This document shows positions 23,400-35,309 of a stretch of DNA of 64,000 nucleotides, one piece after another (position 1 is the stretch's first letter; every line of letters starts with the position of its first letter). The DNA comes from Trichobilharzia szidati. Lineage: Eukaryota; Platyhelminthes; Trematoda; Strigeidida; Schistosomatidae. The translations under genes were made by a program, and so were the position numbers. The stretch lies in contig OX235272.1 in the NCBI GenBank assembly GCA_944472155.2, positions 97,780,020 through 97,844,019 on the forward strand, read 5' to 3'. The notes below the pieces were generated by a model. The model was not told where the DNA came from, made no database searches, and saw only the letters and a list, made by a program, of their open reading frames with translations.

Positions 23400-24670
23400 T
23401 ACACTTGTACAGACGGGATGAATCTCTCACATGTTAAACACTTAGACGACATGTCATAGTTAACGAGAATGGTAGGCAGCGTAGTAATCCTTTCGTGAAA
23501 TCCATTCCTCTTAATCAGTCCATATTTCGTGAGTGCGTCAGTAAGCCTTACGTAGAGTCATTCAGCTATGCATAGTCGAGTTGCGTATGATACAGTTATT
23601 CACTGCTTTTACGAAGACAACAATCCTTCAACACCTATTTGTAATGCAGTAGCCAAGTATGTCTGAGGTAACGTAGGTCATATATGTACACGAATTCTAT
23701 CGGTATACTAGATATCGCAAGTCAAGTATGCAAAGTGTACTTTATGTATTACAAGCACTCTATTATTTTTATGCTGTTAATTAGAATACTGTCTCAAGGG
23801 AAATCATCAGGCGATAAAATGGTTACTACGCCCTTACACAATCACATGAGCACTTACACTTATCTCACACTTGCCGGCATCAGTCAAATTCAGCGACTAC
23901 TTCCTGGTTACTAGGAAATGCAACCTTTAACGCAGGATATCACTGTGAAACATAACCTGAATAGAAAATTTCACGCTTAGTACGTGTTCACTTCAACATA
24001 ACTTACAACCGTGACAAACAATAAGTGCAATTAATAAAGGTTCATAAACATTTCATAAATATTTATTTTAGTGGATACATGCATCATATCACAAATATTT
24101 TATCAACGTCACACATATACTTTGCTTATAACGTTCACTGGAACGTCTGAATATATTAAGTAAATTCAGCAGTGAGGGCCATGATCTGCAAAACACAAAT
24201 GACAAAAATTCAGAAAACAAATGATTACTTAAATAATAATGCCCAAAAACTATTAAACAAAAAAATATCATTTTTCCCATGTTATATCACCAGTTAATCA
24301 AATCAATTCACTTTGTAACTATGAAATATAAAAATATCATAAAATCGTAAGTACACAGTTGTTCAAATCATTTACTCATCATTACGTGAAATATGCCCCA
24401 TTTATAAAAATTATGCAGTATTTCTTTTCACAATTTACAATTTGCAATAGTTTCTGACATGTTGGATGCACATCAGCTTGTCAATTCCATGAAAAGACAG
24501 CATTTTGTAAACACACTAAAAAGACTACTTTTATCACTTTTTAGACGTTTTCTCGTTAAAATACGATTTTTAAAATGCATTTCTACAGAATAAACCACCA
24601 AAAACAACGAAGAATAACCCAAACACAACACCACGACAACACCTTATTTAGTGCAACAATCAGCTGATTA
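23400..24670. repeat. Left arm of a long imperfect palindrome
   Basis: This arm is the diverged reverse complement of about 25130-26450. Clear pairings: 24470-24670 with 25130-25345 (blocks 'aaaagacagcattttgt', 'aaaatgcatttct', 'cccaaacacaac', 'aatcagctgatt'), and 23455-23720 with 26210-26450 ('agttaacgagaatg', 'aagcctt.cgta', 'aacgtaggt'). It corresponds to the 3' non-coding region of the plus-strand MULE. Confidence 0.75.
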
Positions 24671-24689
24671 GTGACTCTATCCTCTGCCC

Positions 24690-25129
24690 AGCCTGGCGAC
24701 GGCCGTAATCTCGTGTACCCGCGAGTGAGATAAACAAGTGATTTACTCGCGTGTGATTGGCCAGTTTGCCATTTGAGTCGCGGCAATTTCAAACATCATT
24801 TAGCTGCTTGGTGAAATTTGCAATTCCCAGGAGCGTTTTATCAAGTCAGGTGCATAATTGACAACACATATCACTAAGGCTCAGGAGAGAAATGATATAC
24901 CAATGGATTTATTTGCCGAATTCAATGAATTCATCCCATATGAAGATCTAAGGACTTCGCCGGAGTGTCAAGAATGCATTCAGTGTTCAATAACCTCTCG
25001 ACTATTATTTCCAGAGATCCTTCAATTAGTAAAAATATACAGCGATCTGGCTAATCATTATGAAAATTGTTTAAACAGAACACTAAACGCAAATCAAAAT
25101 CGCGAGTGACGCTGAATATCAGCAGATGA
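24690..25129 (+). repeat. Palindrome core shared with the 38463-40896 element; 83-codon ORF
   Basis: It begins CCCAGCCTGGCGACGGCCGTA, split here as CCCAGCCTGG and CGACGGCCGTA, a variant of the MULE terminus. About 240 bp then match the reverse complement of 40640-40896, including gattggccagtttg, catcattta and ttgaattc. Within it lies an ORF at 24858-25109 whose DLFAEFNEFIPYED block is also encoded in the other copy (DLFAEFNEFIPYQD). The ORF continues for about 50 residues, including CQECIQC, to a stop at 25107. I do not recognise the product. It may be an element-encoded or captured exon. Confidence 0.6.
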
Positions 25130-26450
25130 TATATGCACAATCAGCTGATTTCTGTAGTTTTAAGGTTTTATCCTGATGTTGTGTTTGGGCTATTCTACTT
25201 TGTTTTTAGTGGATTTTTCGACAGAAATGCATTTTGAAAATCTTATTTCAACGAAAACCTGTAGAAAGTTCGAAAATTAGTCGTTTTCAGTGTTTTGACA
25301 AAATGCTGTCTTTTCATCCAATTGACATGTTGAGGTGTATAAGAAATGTCAAAAATCGTTGAAAAATATCAATTATGATAGCAAATGCTAAATGATTCCC
25401 ATTATTGGAGTGTATTTTACGTAAATGATGAGGAGAGGCTTGAATATCAAGGTAATTATGATTTCATGATTTTATCAAATTTCACAGTAAGAACAGAAAC
25501 TGAGTTGGTTATGTCATCAAATAACGGTGAAGAGACAGTCATTTGACTGGTAGGTACTGTGTTTTAAGTGTTTTATTTAACCCATCATTTTCTGACTGCA
25601 TTTTTATCATTTTTTATTTCCAGATTATAGTCTTCACTACCGCAATCACTCAGTACATTTAGACATTGTAATGGGATTAGAGAGGATAATATTTGTCGAA
25701 TGATGAAATACTCGTGATATTATGAATGTATTTATAGAAATAAACATTGTTTTAAAAATTTTGCACTCCATTCATACACTATGAATACTTATTGTTTGTT
25801 GAGTCGCGAAGTGATGGCAGTGTAGAAGGCGTAATATTCGTAAAATGTCATATTTGCACGTGGTTGAATTTGGTCGTGATGGGGTACTGTTATCGCTCTT
25901 GGGTAATTGCTTCCGCGATATGCACAACAAAAGCCTGTCTAATATAGTTGCAGTATTTTATGATAACAAAGTGATTAATGGAGTTTAGTGACGTGACCAG
26001 CTAATACGCAAGTCTAAGTGTTGATGTGATCATGTAAGAGCATACTGATACGAAGTGATAACCTAACAGGAGTAATGTAGTCATCTTTTTATTACATAAT
26101 TATTTCCTTTGAGATAGTGGTGTTAAACGCAACATAAGAACAATACACTATTTGTGATAAATAGGATATACGTTGCATAGTGTACTTGAAGTGCCTAGAC
26201 TACCAATAAAAGTCGTGTACGCATAGAACCTACGTTTGCCAGGTTATGTTTCATTATTACAGTACAAACACATGTTCAACGGCTTTTTTCTCAACAATCG
26301 AGGATACTTATATAATACGCAACCGGATCAAACGTAACTGAAACACCTTACGCAAGGCTTGATGACGCATTGAGGAAATAATAACAGTTTAAGACTGACG
26401 CATTTCACATAAGTATTAATACGTTGCCTATCATTCTCGTTAACTCTGCA
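25130..26450. repeat. Right arm of the long imperfect palindrome
   Basis: Reverse-complement partner of 23400-24670. Because the minus strand just beyond it (26640-27110) carries a MULE transposase C-terminus, this arm is best read as the 3' non-coding region of a second, minus-strand copy of the same MULE. Confidence 0.7.
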
Positions 26451-26639
26451 ATGTCCTCAAAATGATAAGTAAAAGAGACAAAGTTAGTCGACATAAATGC
26501 ATATATTTGCAAGGAAATAATAATCAATCAAGTTAAAAATCATTCAGAATGAAAGAGTGCATATCTACACTAAAAAGGGTTTACAGCAATCCAGTTGAAA
26601 AAATCATAGTTGTAGAGTTATTTTATAGATGTGTCATAA

Positions 26640-27110
26640 TCATCACAAATCCATTAAACACTCTATCCGCAACGTCTGGATCAGTTTACCTGCATTGTTA
26701 GTGTTGTTGGACCAATCTTCGCAGTTTTCGTCACCATCAGATCCGTTCGGAGAAACTGGATGTGAATTTTTCCAGCAGAGATTGAGATTCTGCTCCTTCG
26801 AATACCTCCGACCGTATTGAGAAATACCTGAGGATGGATATATATCAGATAAGTTAATCTTACCTCTGGTGAACAATTCCTAACCTTTGCCAGACTGAAT
26901 ATGCGAATAAGGGAGGGAACAATCACAGAGTTGGCTAAATTCTATAGATGAGTCGTCCATATATTCAACGATATAAACTCGCTAAATTATAGAGTTTTTC
27001 AGGTTGTTTGCTTTGAATTTCAATGACCCTTCGTACGGATTCTCTGTAATCTGAGGAACGTCGACAGATTTTTCGGATGCTCTGACAGCTGTTTCTGTTA
27101 TGGTCAAGCC
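26640..27110 (-). pseudogene. Second MULE transposase copy, SWIM and C-terminal exons
   Basis: On the minus strand VPQITENPYEG corresponds to VPEPTQRQLDK of the plus-strand copy. It is followed by a SWIM-like finger CDCSLPYSHI and, after a frame slip, LGIVHQ, ending at donor GAG|GTAAGATTAAC. A 36-nt intron (26876-26841) ends CCTCAG, and the next exon begins ATTTCTCAATACGG-like sequence homologous to the last exon of the other copy. Intron position and donor sequence are conserved between the copies. An internal stop (TAG after NSII), the frame slip and a TGA in the last exon show decay. Upstream exons are not recognisable, and a Penelope-like element and a Gypsy relic follow beyond 27.6 kb. 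Confidence 0.7.
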
Positions 27111-27689
27111 AAACTTCGCTACTCACTGTTGGGAAAGGATAATGCTAACATCTCTGCCGGCACTTAATAAAAGTGGAGCAGCTTCCTGGACTCCAACAAA
27201 CATATCCCTGTATGTGAAAAATCGGATCCGAGGAGTCTACCGAGTCCACATAAATATGGATAAAACGAGCACTAGGCTCCTATAATGTTCGTTCTGCTTA
27301 ATTTCGCACTCTGGCAAGACATACACTATCTGATCGAATCCTGGGCGTCACGTTGTAGGTTTAGCCAAATATATCTTGCTGAGACTATTTCGGCTAAATC
27401 GTTCTACACCGGTTCAGACAATGAGTAAAAATTACTAGATGTAGCTTCCTCAATAATTTTATGGACGAACAACCTGCGTGGATCCTTCATTACCTAATAA
27501 TATACTAGGTTGCTATGTAAATGTACCGTCTAAAAAGACTCCTAACTCATTGAATCCTTGGGCTAGTGATGCTCAAATGTTGCAGCTTCAAAGTTTCTGA
27601 ACGTATTGCACCAGTCTTCTGGTGGATGGTGAGCAGCTAGACCACAGCAGGGATCTAACCTTCAAAGGAAACAAAATCGGTTTGAATAT

Positions 27690-28845
27690 TTCGATGAATA
27701 TTTCGTTGCGTTCTCTGAGCTTCATAGTTTATTTGCAAAGCTTTCATCGACCCACTAGGCAACATCTTCAGCGCATTCTTTAATTTGAAGTGTGCTTACA
27801 GATTTCTCCACGAACTTATTAGTCATCTTTTCTAGTGATCTTGGACGCGATTGGTTGTTTTTGTGCATTTTCACACCCTCCAAGCTACTTGTGTTGAAAC
27901 TGATTGTTTCCTTGACTTGAACTTTGACCCTTTGTGTGTGAGGTTTTATTATTATTGGTTGGTAAATTTTGTCTATCTCGATGTGTCTATTGATTGATGA
28001 TTCACTGAAATACCAGGCTTCTAAAAATTCTCTGGCATTCTTGGTGTTTCCTCCGTCTTATATTTGAATGTTGTCCCAGTTGCATCGATATCCGTGGTTG
28101 TCTGTATGTTGTGAAATGAGGGAGTGGATGTTATGTCTTTTGACGGCTAACTTATGTTCGTGGATACGAAGACGAAGGGGACGTCTACTTTGGTCAACGT
28201 AGCGTTCTTCGCAGTTGTTGCAACTTATTACGAAGATAATGTTGGTTCTATCTGCTTTCGTCGTTGAGTCTTTTGGTTGACAAAGAGATGCGTGAAGTGA
28301 TTTTGTTGGTTTGTGTGCAACGTCGATTGCTAAAGGTTTGAAGAGTCCTGCAGTGATTTCTTAGATATCTTTTATATATATGGGGCGACTTTCTTTGTGC
28401 TTTCCTTGAGGGCCTGTAATTCAGTAAGTTGGCTGGAGGGCAGACATCTTTTGATGAACATCTGTGCATATCCATTCTTGTGGAAGACGTCCATGAGATA
28501 TCTTTTTTCAATTTTCCTTAAGGTGGGAGTGCTGCAATGAGTTCTGGCCCTCTTAAATGGCGTTTCTTTACAATTATTTTTGTGTGTTATTGAATTGCAG
28601 CTGTTGTAATTAAGTATTTGGTATGTGTGAGTTGATTTTCCATAAACTTGAGTTTCTAATTCTCCTGTGGTTGTTCGCTTGACTAAGATATCCAAAGGTG
28701 GAACTCTGTTCTCGGATTCCACTTCTTGCTGTTCATTATTTCCGCCGGAGCTTAGAAGACTAAGGTGGTTTGTTTCACTGCGTTCACATGACTTTCTGGA
28801 CAGTGAATCAGTGACATAACACTCCACTACTTTCGAATTAACTGT
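27690..28845 (-). mobile_element. Penelope-like element fragment (RT C-terminus plus GIY-YIG)
   Basis: Minus strand, in order: PPLDILVKRTTTGELETQVY, then KSTHTYQILNYNS and the HRA-like FKRARTHCS region (28827-28372), typical of the Penelope RT thumb. Then comes the GIY-YIG linker and core in a shifted frame (CNNCEERYVDQSRRPLRLR, then IHEHK, about 28245-28150) and a C-terminal tail to about 27700. Frame changes between the two parts and an internal stop (NWDNIQI*) make it non-functional. Its 5' end abuts Gypsy RNase H sequence at about 28850. Confidence 0.8.
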
Positions 28846-28849
28846 TATA

Positions 28850-29300
28850 TGAGATCAAGGTGACGAAATTCGCATGGTGATAATTTGTCAATTTTTGCGT
28901 TGAGTACGTAAATGAGAGGCGGATGAAGTATGTGGCTAGGAAATCTTCTGTATTCTGTCGTCTGGCGGAAATGTTTAACTGCTAATTAGGTAATTAGAAT
29001 CTCTGTCAAATCTGATACTAACCCTTCCCGCAGGATTGAGCCCTTCAGAAAAATGCTATCGATTCCCAACAATCATCAGCTAACTTATACAGAGCCACTC
29101 CCATAGCCTTAATCGATGCATCTAACAATAATGAAGCAGGATTATTTGTCACAGGATATTTAAAGATTGTGGCATTTGCCAGGGCGTCTCTCATCTGTGC
29201 ACTACATTGGATGCCTATTTCGACAACCGAGAGTCGTTTGGATTCCCCCTTAATGCGTGCGATGTGCGCAATCAGGAATAAAGCGTCAATAGGAGCCGAT
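28850..29300 (-). pseudogene. Gypsy-type LTR retrotransposon RNase H fragment
   Basis: Minus strand reads MRDALANATIFKYPVTNNPA, then LLLDASIKAMGVALYKL and WESIAFF*, matching the start of Gypsy RNase H (catalytic DAS motif). After a gap LAVKHFRQTTEYRRF, YVLNAKIDKLSPCEFRHLD follow, the second half of that domain. Stops and a frame change lie between the halves. Reverse transcriptase and integrase are not recognisable around it. A separate RNase H tail is at 36590-36670. Confidence 0.7.
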
Positions 29301-31865
29301 CCACCCGAGAAAAATCATAATTTCCGTTAGAAAAGTGGGTAGGGGATGATAATTGATTTTATCAACCTAGTTCAGCATTTGTGAGATTCTATGAAATCGA
29401 TTGATTAGGCTGTCTTGGCACCTTAGAGCTCATTTCCACTGGGCTTCCACCAGAAATAAAGCTCAAAATTGTTTTATAGCCACCTATCCCGCTAGACTTG
29501 AATTTTGACCTCACTACTTGCCTGCTTTGTAGCCCAACTCATCTAATCTGGTGACTGCTCATATCTGTGAGAAAGGCAGGGTGCAGTGGGCCATAGAGTT
29601 TTCGATTGGCTGATATCCTCGACATATTTTGTGCTGGAGGTTAAACATATCACAAATGTCCGAATTTGTGCTACCTCCCACACGTATACTGCTTTAATTG
29701 CTAAAAGTCAACAGAATTCGTAGATATCAGCAAAATAATCTTAATATTTGAGAGGAGGCCGCTCAACGTCTTACAAAAGTTTGCAATATCCGCTACTCTC
29801 GAAAATATCGATTGATGTAAATGCACACTAAGACGATATCTCTTAGTGCTTCGTTGCATTTGAACTGCTTAAAGACAGTTGTGATGAAGTATGTAATCAA
29901 CCACACCTAAATGTTCACCAATTAAAGAAAATGAGCACCATTCAGTAGTCGGTACTGCACTAATCTTGGCAACTGATACTCATGCTCTTAGTTCAGATAT
30001 CTCGAGATTAAGGAAAATGTGTTAATTAATAATATCGTGAATAAGTTACGACAAATTACAAACAAAACATTTAGAATGAGTCGACCTTTCACAAAGCCAT
30101 TTGCATTCAGGTGGCAAACTATGCAAGCCAAAAGGACTTGGAACCTTTTTAAATAGTATTTAGATATATTTAGTAGTGCATTGTAAACGGTTTCCGGACG
30201 AGATGACGCTACTCGCTTCATCAGTGCTGTTTCCTGCTTTATTTGGGTTGTTCAGAATAATTTTAGAGTGTCTCTCCGAGAGTTTGGCTAGTGGATATGA
30301 GGTACGTCCAATAAAGACTTAATCTGCTCTTCCAAGATATTTGAGACTGGCAGTGGTTCGCAAACGAAAATTAACCTATTTTATCTGAGGTTCATTTATT
30401 TGACTTTGGATGTCACTCCAATAGCGAGTTACATAACTCAGGAGTCTCAAACAGAAAACATCTCCAATGTATTATAGAAGTGAGCACTGCGTTCAAGCCC
30501 TTCGGTGAGCTAGTATTTATTACAGTATTACAGGGCGTTAATGTAATATTAACCAAGTTTGAGCTGCTTCCTAAAACAATTTTTCTACGAACACACACTT
30601 TCGAAATTCGAGCAATAATTTCCAGGAATTATATCAGAATGAAATAAATAGATGCCAGCGAAAACACGTGAAAAAACCAGCATTTCTGAGCGTATCACTT
30701 TGCGGCTGCACCGTCAAATGATTGGATGTACATCACTTGTGCAAGATATATGTGAGGACGAATGCGTTGTTAATGCACTACAATTAAACATGCGCCAAAT
30801 TGCGAATTCGCCCATGTGAAAATGAAAGATGTATGTACTTAATGTATCTATTACCCTAAATACACTTTCACTTCTAAATTGTATATGCCTTCTATTTAAC
30901 TGGCAGGGAGTTTCAAATGATAGAGGTTTGATAGTTATTCAAGGATACAGTGGGAAGTATTTCACTAGGCGTGAGTGGCACTTTACAGCAGGAAGAAGTA
31001 TTGCTACTAATTGGAAGTCATTTCGAAACTAAGATGACAAGGTCGACTTCTTTCTCATATACACATTCCTATCAACATTATGCTCTATCCACACAATGAA
31101 AAGAGAACAAACAGTTGTTGTAAGCATTGTCTAAATGATATAGGCAGCCTTGTTCAACGCATAGCTTACGCTAGCAAATACATGTTTTGCATGTCATTTT
31201 ACCAGTGATATAATCTTACTAACTGTAATGGAACCCATGCAATTAATTTCATACCAACAACTTTTTGGGGTGCAGATATATTGGAACGCTACTTTCAGAC
31301 AACAAGCATGACGACGCCTTATAAAGTGCCTGAGAGGGCTGTTAACCCGCTAGGAAGAAGACGAAAATGAAATAATTGGGAAACAAGTCTTAATGCATGA
31401 GATAATTATTTAAAACAGGCTCATTGTGCGGTCAAAAAAAATACTTATCGATCTGATTTATTTTGTTCCTACAGTTTCTTTTGTGCGTGTTACTGGCCAG
31501 TGGTTCACGGATTCTTTTCCAGTTTACTTCGCGCAGAGAATTTGGGTGATACGGCAAACACATACAACAACTACTGGGGTCATCGAAAATTGCATGAACT
31601 AATGAGCATCACAGTGACGTGCTGCGCTAAGCGACTGAAAGGCAAATGTTAACCAATGGATTTTCAACATAGAGCTTAGCACGCAGGTACAGCAGCTATA
31701 GTTGCGCATTCTATGTGGCACCCTCAGGCAGACACGACAGAAGAAAGTAAACAGAGGTAAATATTGGAATTGTGAAGGAGAAAGAATGGTAGTAAGGAAG
31801 AATGTGAGGATTGAAAGAATTTGAGAGATCATAGGGGTTGGGTGTATTTGCGCCAATGACAACGA
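29300..31865. other. No gene recognised
   Basis: AT-rich sequence with scattered short ORFs (for example 29988-30221 minus and 30829-31032 plus). None has recognisable domains. Some of it may be eroded Gypsy sequence continuing upstream of the RNase H relic. Confidence 0.4.
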
Positions 31866-32115
31866 TTTTCAGTTGAATTTCCAGCTGTTGTTCAAAACAA
31901 CTGTCAAAGATTCCATGAACTGGTGCCAAGCCTTGTTTAAACCAATCTTCCTTTCCCACATAATTATATATCGGCTAACATCGGCCGTTGGGAAAAGGGT
32001 GACACCTGTGCTTAGTCAATGTAACTTTACCACATCATCGATTGAACTGCCCTTCTCCTTGCGTGACAAGTGTTCAACCACTATGTTGTACACCATATTA
32101 TATCGCTAAGAGACG
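31866..32115 (-). pseudogene. Degenerate RT C-terminal fragment (same family as 504-1090)
   Basis: In shifting minus-strand frames the sequence matches the family's VKLH...QRPMLADI...GKGRL block and the downstream 'tggcaccagttcatggaatc' at the DNA level. Multiple stops. Only about 250 bp remain. Confidence 0.55.
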
Positions 32116-32119
32116 TAGA

Positions 32120-35100
32120 TAGGACACAGACACAAGGAGAAACGCAGCTGATCTTTACCAATCTTCCACTTTTATTGGTTATATCTCTCAGTCTGGAAGA
32201 CATCATCCTTATGCTCCAAGTCAACGGTACTGTTTTCTAGAAAGTCACTAGGGTCAACTGCATTATTGAGTATCAGATGTAATCAAACAAAAATTGTACG
32301 ATAACGGAAGGAACGAGCCTTGTTCTATATCTTCCTTAAAATTATGAATCTACTCACAATTTGACCTGTGGTAAGGATTCATGGAATTTAAACACCCACT
32401 TACTACTTTTTAAAAAAGTTCTTGTAATTTCCATTCAACAGAGTGAGGAATTGTTATTGCCGTTGTGTAAATTCGATAAATGGTGAGCTGTGGTCAAGAC
32501 TAATCCTTGGAATAACACTTTATGCTCCTAGCTTGGTCACAATCTCCCGCAATCGTCCAAGTGGCACTTGATGAGCACCATATGCATACAGGAAGCGCTG
32601 AAGACTCAGATAAGCGCACATTGGGTTACTTCAAGAATCCTCCATGCCAGCTGCATTGTACACACTTCCTCCACAGCCCCACTAATATAAGACTGAAGTG
32701 GAAAAACGTTTGCCCATTCTTTCATTACTTAATAAGGAGAATCTTCTAAGGCAATTCCTATGTTTTCTTAACTTTCTTATATGGAAGAGAAGTTTAAGGA
32801 GTTTTTAATCTTTTACTTTGCATGAAATAGCAAGACAACTTGACAAGCAGTAGCATTTTCACGAAAAATCTTCGAAATAAAGTTTTCAGTATGTTCCGTA
32901 CGACTAGTCTTTATTAGCCTAGGTCATGTTTATAGAATCAAAGTCTCATGGCAGTTAAATAAGGTCCTTTTAAAACACTAGTACATCATAACGCTACACA
33001 CTATGCCCATAGCGCTAGTGCTTTGTATCTGAAAATGAATACCAGTCTGTACCGAATGCAATGAAGTAGAAATTACTGCTGTAGTCACGTAAATCTGTTT
33101 AATGATGAGGTGGCTATTAGCTTCAAAGCCGATGGAGAAATTTAGACAGTATTTGTTATCATCATTGTCGCTAGTCGAAACGAACTCGTCGCTGATTTAA
33201 TATCTGCCTGTCGTCAACTGATATAATCGAGTACATTTATACGCAAATATAATAACACTGACTCAGTGAACAAGCCATCTGGTATGCTAAGTACGCCTAT
33301 TCGTCCACCGCACCTGTTTCAATGAGCCATGTAAACATCAAAAGCAAAGACTGGACTGTGACTGATAAGATACGAATTTTTGGGAGAGATGTATGTTTAT
33401 GTATTTTTTACCATTTTAAAGTCGGTATAGGGCAGTGAAAATAAGTTAATATTAATAATGTAATAATCATGTATATTTTCATATAAACATAAATTTACAT
33501 GAAAATGCATGCCATTTTTACAGGCACGATCAAGTATGATATAATGTCAAATAGTAGATTGTCCACAAGTTAATAATGTTTGAACAGCTAAATATTTGAT
33601 AGGTATATAAATACACTCATTGTCTGACCCATGTCGTATCATTATTGAATTAAACAGTAGTCCTCCAGGTTGCGCAGGAAAATCGACTTCGTTTCGTTTT
33701 CAACCCGCAGTTGTAGGCATACGATAACCAAGCAATATTGAGGTAAGTACAACGTTTACAAGGGATAGTAAGCTGTTTTAGAAAAGTAAAGGTGCTAAGG
33801 TGAATCACTAAAGTGTAATGAAATAGGTAAATGCAATGTATCATTAATAGATGCATTCATAAAGGAAATACAATGGGAGACTATAATCCCTAGGCTGACA
33901 AATTTCATTTGCAATGTATAATGCTACCCATATAGGTCTTACTATCATGATGTCCACTTTTGGTTTTAATACAATTATCCACAAGCCGGTTGTTTTTATT
34001 TCATACCTTTTTGTGTATTTGGTGCACAACCGTACCCTATGGAGAATAGGAATAAAATAAGTCGAATCAAATTCATAAAGAGCTATAAAATGTTAGGTTT
34101 AGTGGAATATAATGAGCAAGTGAAGACGTTATTAGAAAATGAATGAGATGAGACATTGTTAAGTGATATTCAAAGATACGACAAGGGAAAGCATGTTAAT
34201 TTATAAGATGCCCCATTTGATTGACAATTCCGATAAGGAAGGCGAAAAATAAACGTTCCGACTGGTTGGCAGTCTGACCAAGACCAAAGTGAGAAAATGA
34301 TGAAATACTACAGTCATCTGATCACACGGTGAGCCAAATAGTGAGTCACAAGACGATAATTATTTTAAGTTGATTCCTATCATCAGTGTGAAACTGAGTC
34401 TCACATTCATTTTGGAGGTCAAAGCATATTAAAAGCCGTTGTGAATTGGTTTAATATGTAAAGTAGTTAAAAACAAATGGCTTTCATACTCCCTTTGGAA
34501 GTCTGATTTTTACACTGAATAAAGGGAATTTGAGCTGGTCAACTAATTCGTTTCAACTAGAAACAATAACTGATATCATTGAATGGCCATAAGTCCCGGT
34601 TAACTCTCTTATTTGCCGTATAACAAACTGGTTGACCTGCCAAGAGCTCCATATCCAACCTTGGTAACTATGAAATACTTCGAAATTAAGATCGGCTCTT
34701 GAAGAGTAGTAGATAGACTGGATAATTATGAACTACACAGATACACAGACACTGAAATCATTCTCCCAAACTCCTTCGAATACAAAATGAGATATGAAAA
34801 AATCGAAAAAAGGTAATGGATTGTCCCAGGATTAGGTAGTCTCATCAGTTTTATCTATTCGCTGCAGTAGTTCACTCGTGAGAAAAAATATTCATTCATT
34901 TACGTCCATTTAAAAATGTTGTTCACATTGAATAAAAGATAAGTTATGTTCCACACTATAGCTGCAAAGAAATAGACGCTATTCACACGTAACTAAGGTG
35001 CGTAGATTATTGCACTTTTGCCAAAAACATGAAGACTGAAATGATATCACACCTTCAATAAAACCCTTAGAACTAAACACTTTACAGTCTTTCTTGAACA

Positions 35101-35300
35101 GGGCGTGGTTTTACCCCTCTGACTTGACAATAACTATTTTGTGGATTATCTACCGAAGAAACCTGTTTTTCTTAGTTGCTGATTCTAATTCAGCCAATAC
35201 TTCCACATGCAGTCTCTGTATGGTAAGTCCAACCGTCTCGAACAAATGGCACAGCTTCAGGTGCTACGTTTGTAACAGAATTTTCCTCAATCTAGCAGAT
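32120..35300. other. No gene recognised
   Basis: I see no coding exons or clear repeats here. ORFs at 33650-33856 and 33844-34029 (minus) and 35094-35306 (plus) are hydrophobic or Cys-rich translations without splice or motif support. Confidence 0.4.
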
Positions 35301-35309
35301 GAATAAAAC

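Larger units (their letters stand above)
20263..24690 (+). mobile_element. Mutator-like element (MULE), autonomous-type relic
   Basis: The left terminus GGCAGCCTGTCGAC is identical to the right terminus of the TSD-bounded element at 38463-40896. It is followed by 180 bp of leader, the broken transposase gene (about 20440-22416) and about 2.2 kb of 3' non-coding arm. The right end is placed near 24690 because the reverse complement there reads GGCTGGGCAGAGGATAG, resembling the left end (GACAGAGGATAG). The 9 bp left of the terminus (caggaccct) are not repeated at 24690, so the right boundary is uncertain and may have been rearranged together with the convergent copy. Confidence 0.65.

Noticed and set aside
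26643..26949. A new short gene starting at ATG 26949 on the minus strand (MDDSSIEFSQLCDC...)
   Set aside because: The Cys-rich region and intron align with the SWIM finger and last intron of the MULE at 20-22 kb, so it is the end of a second transposase copy.
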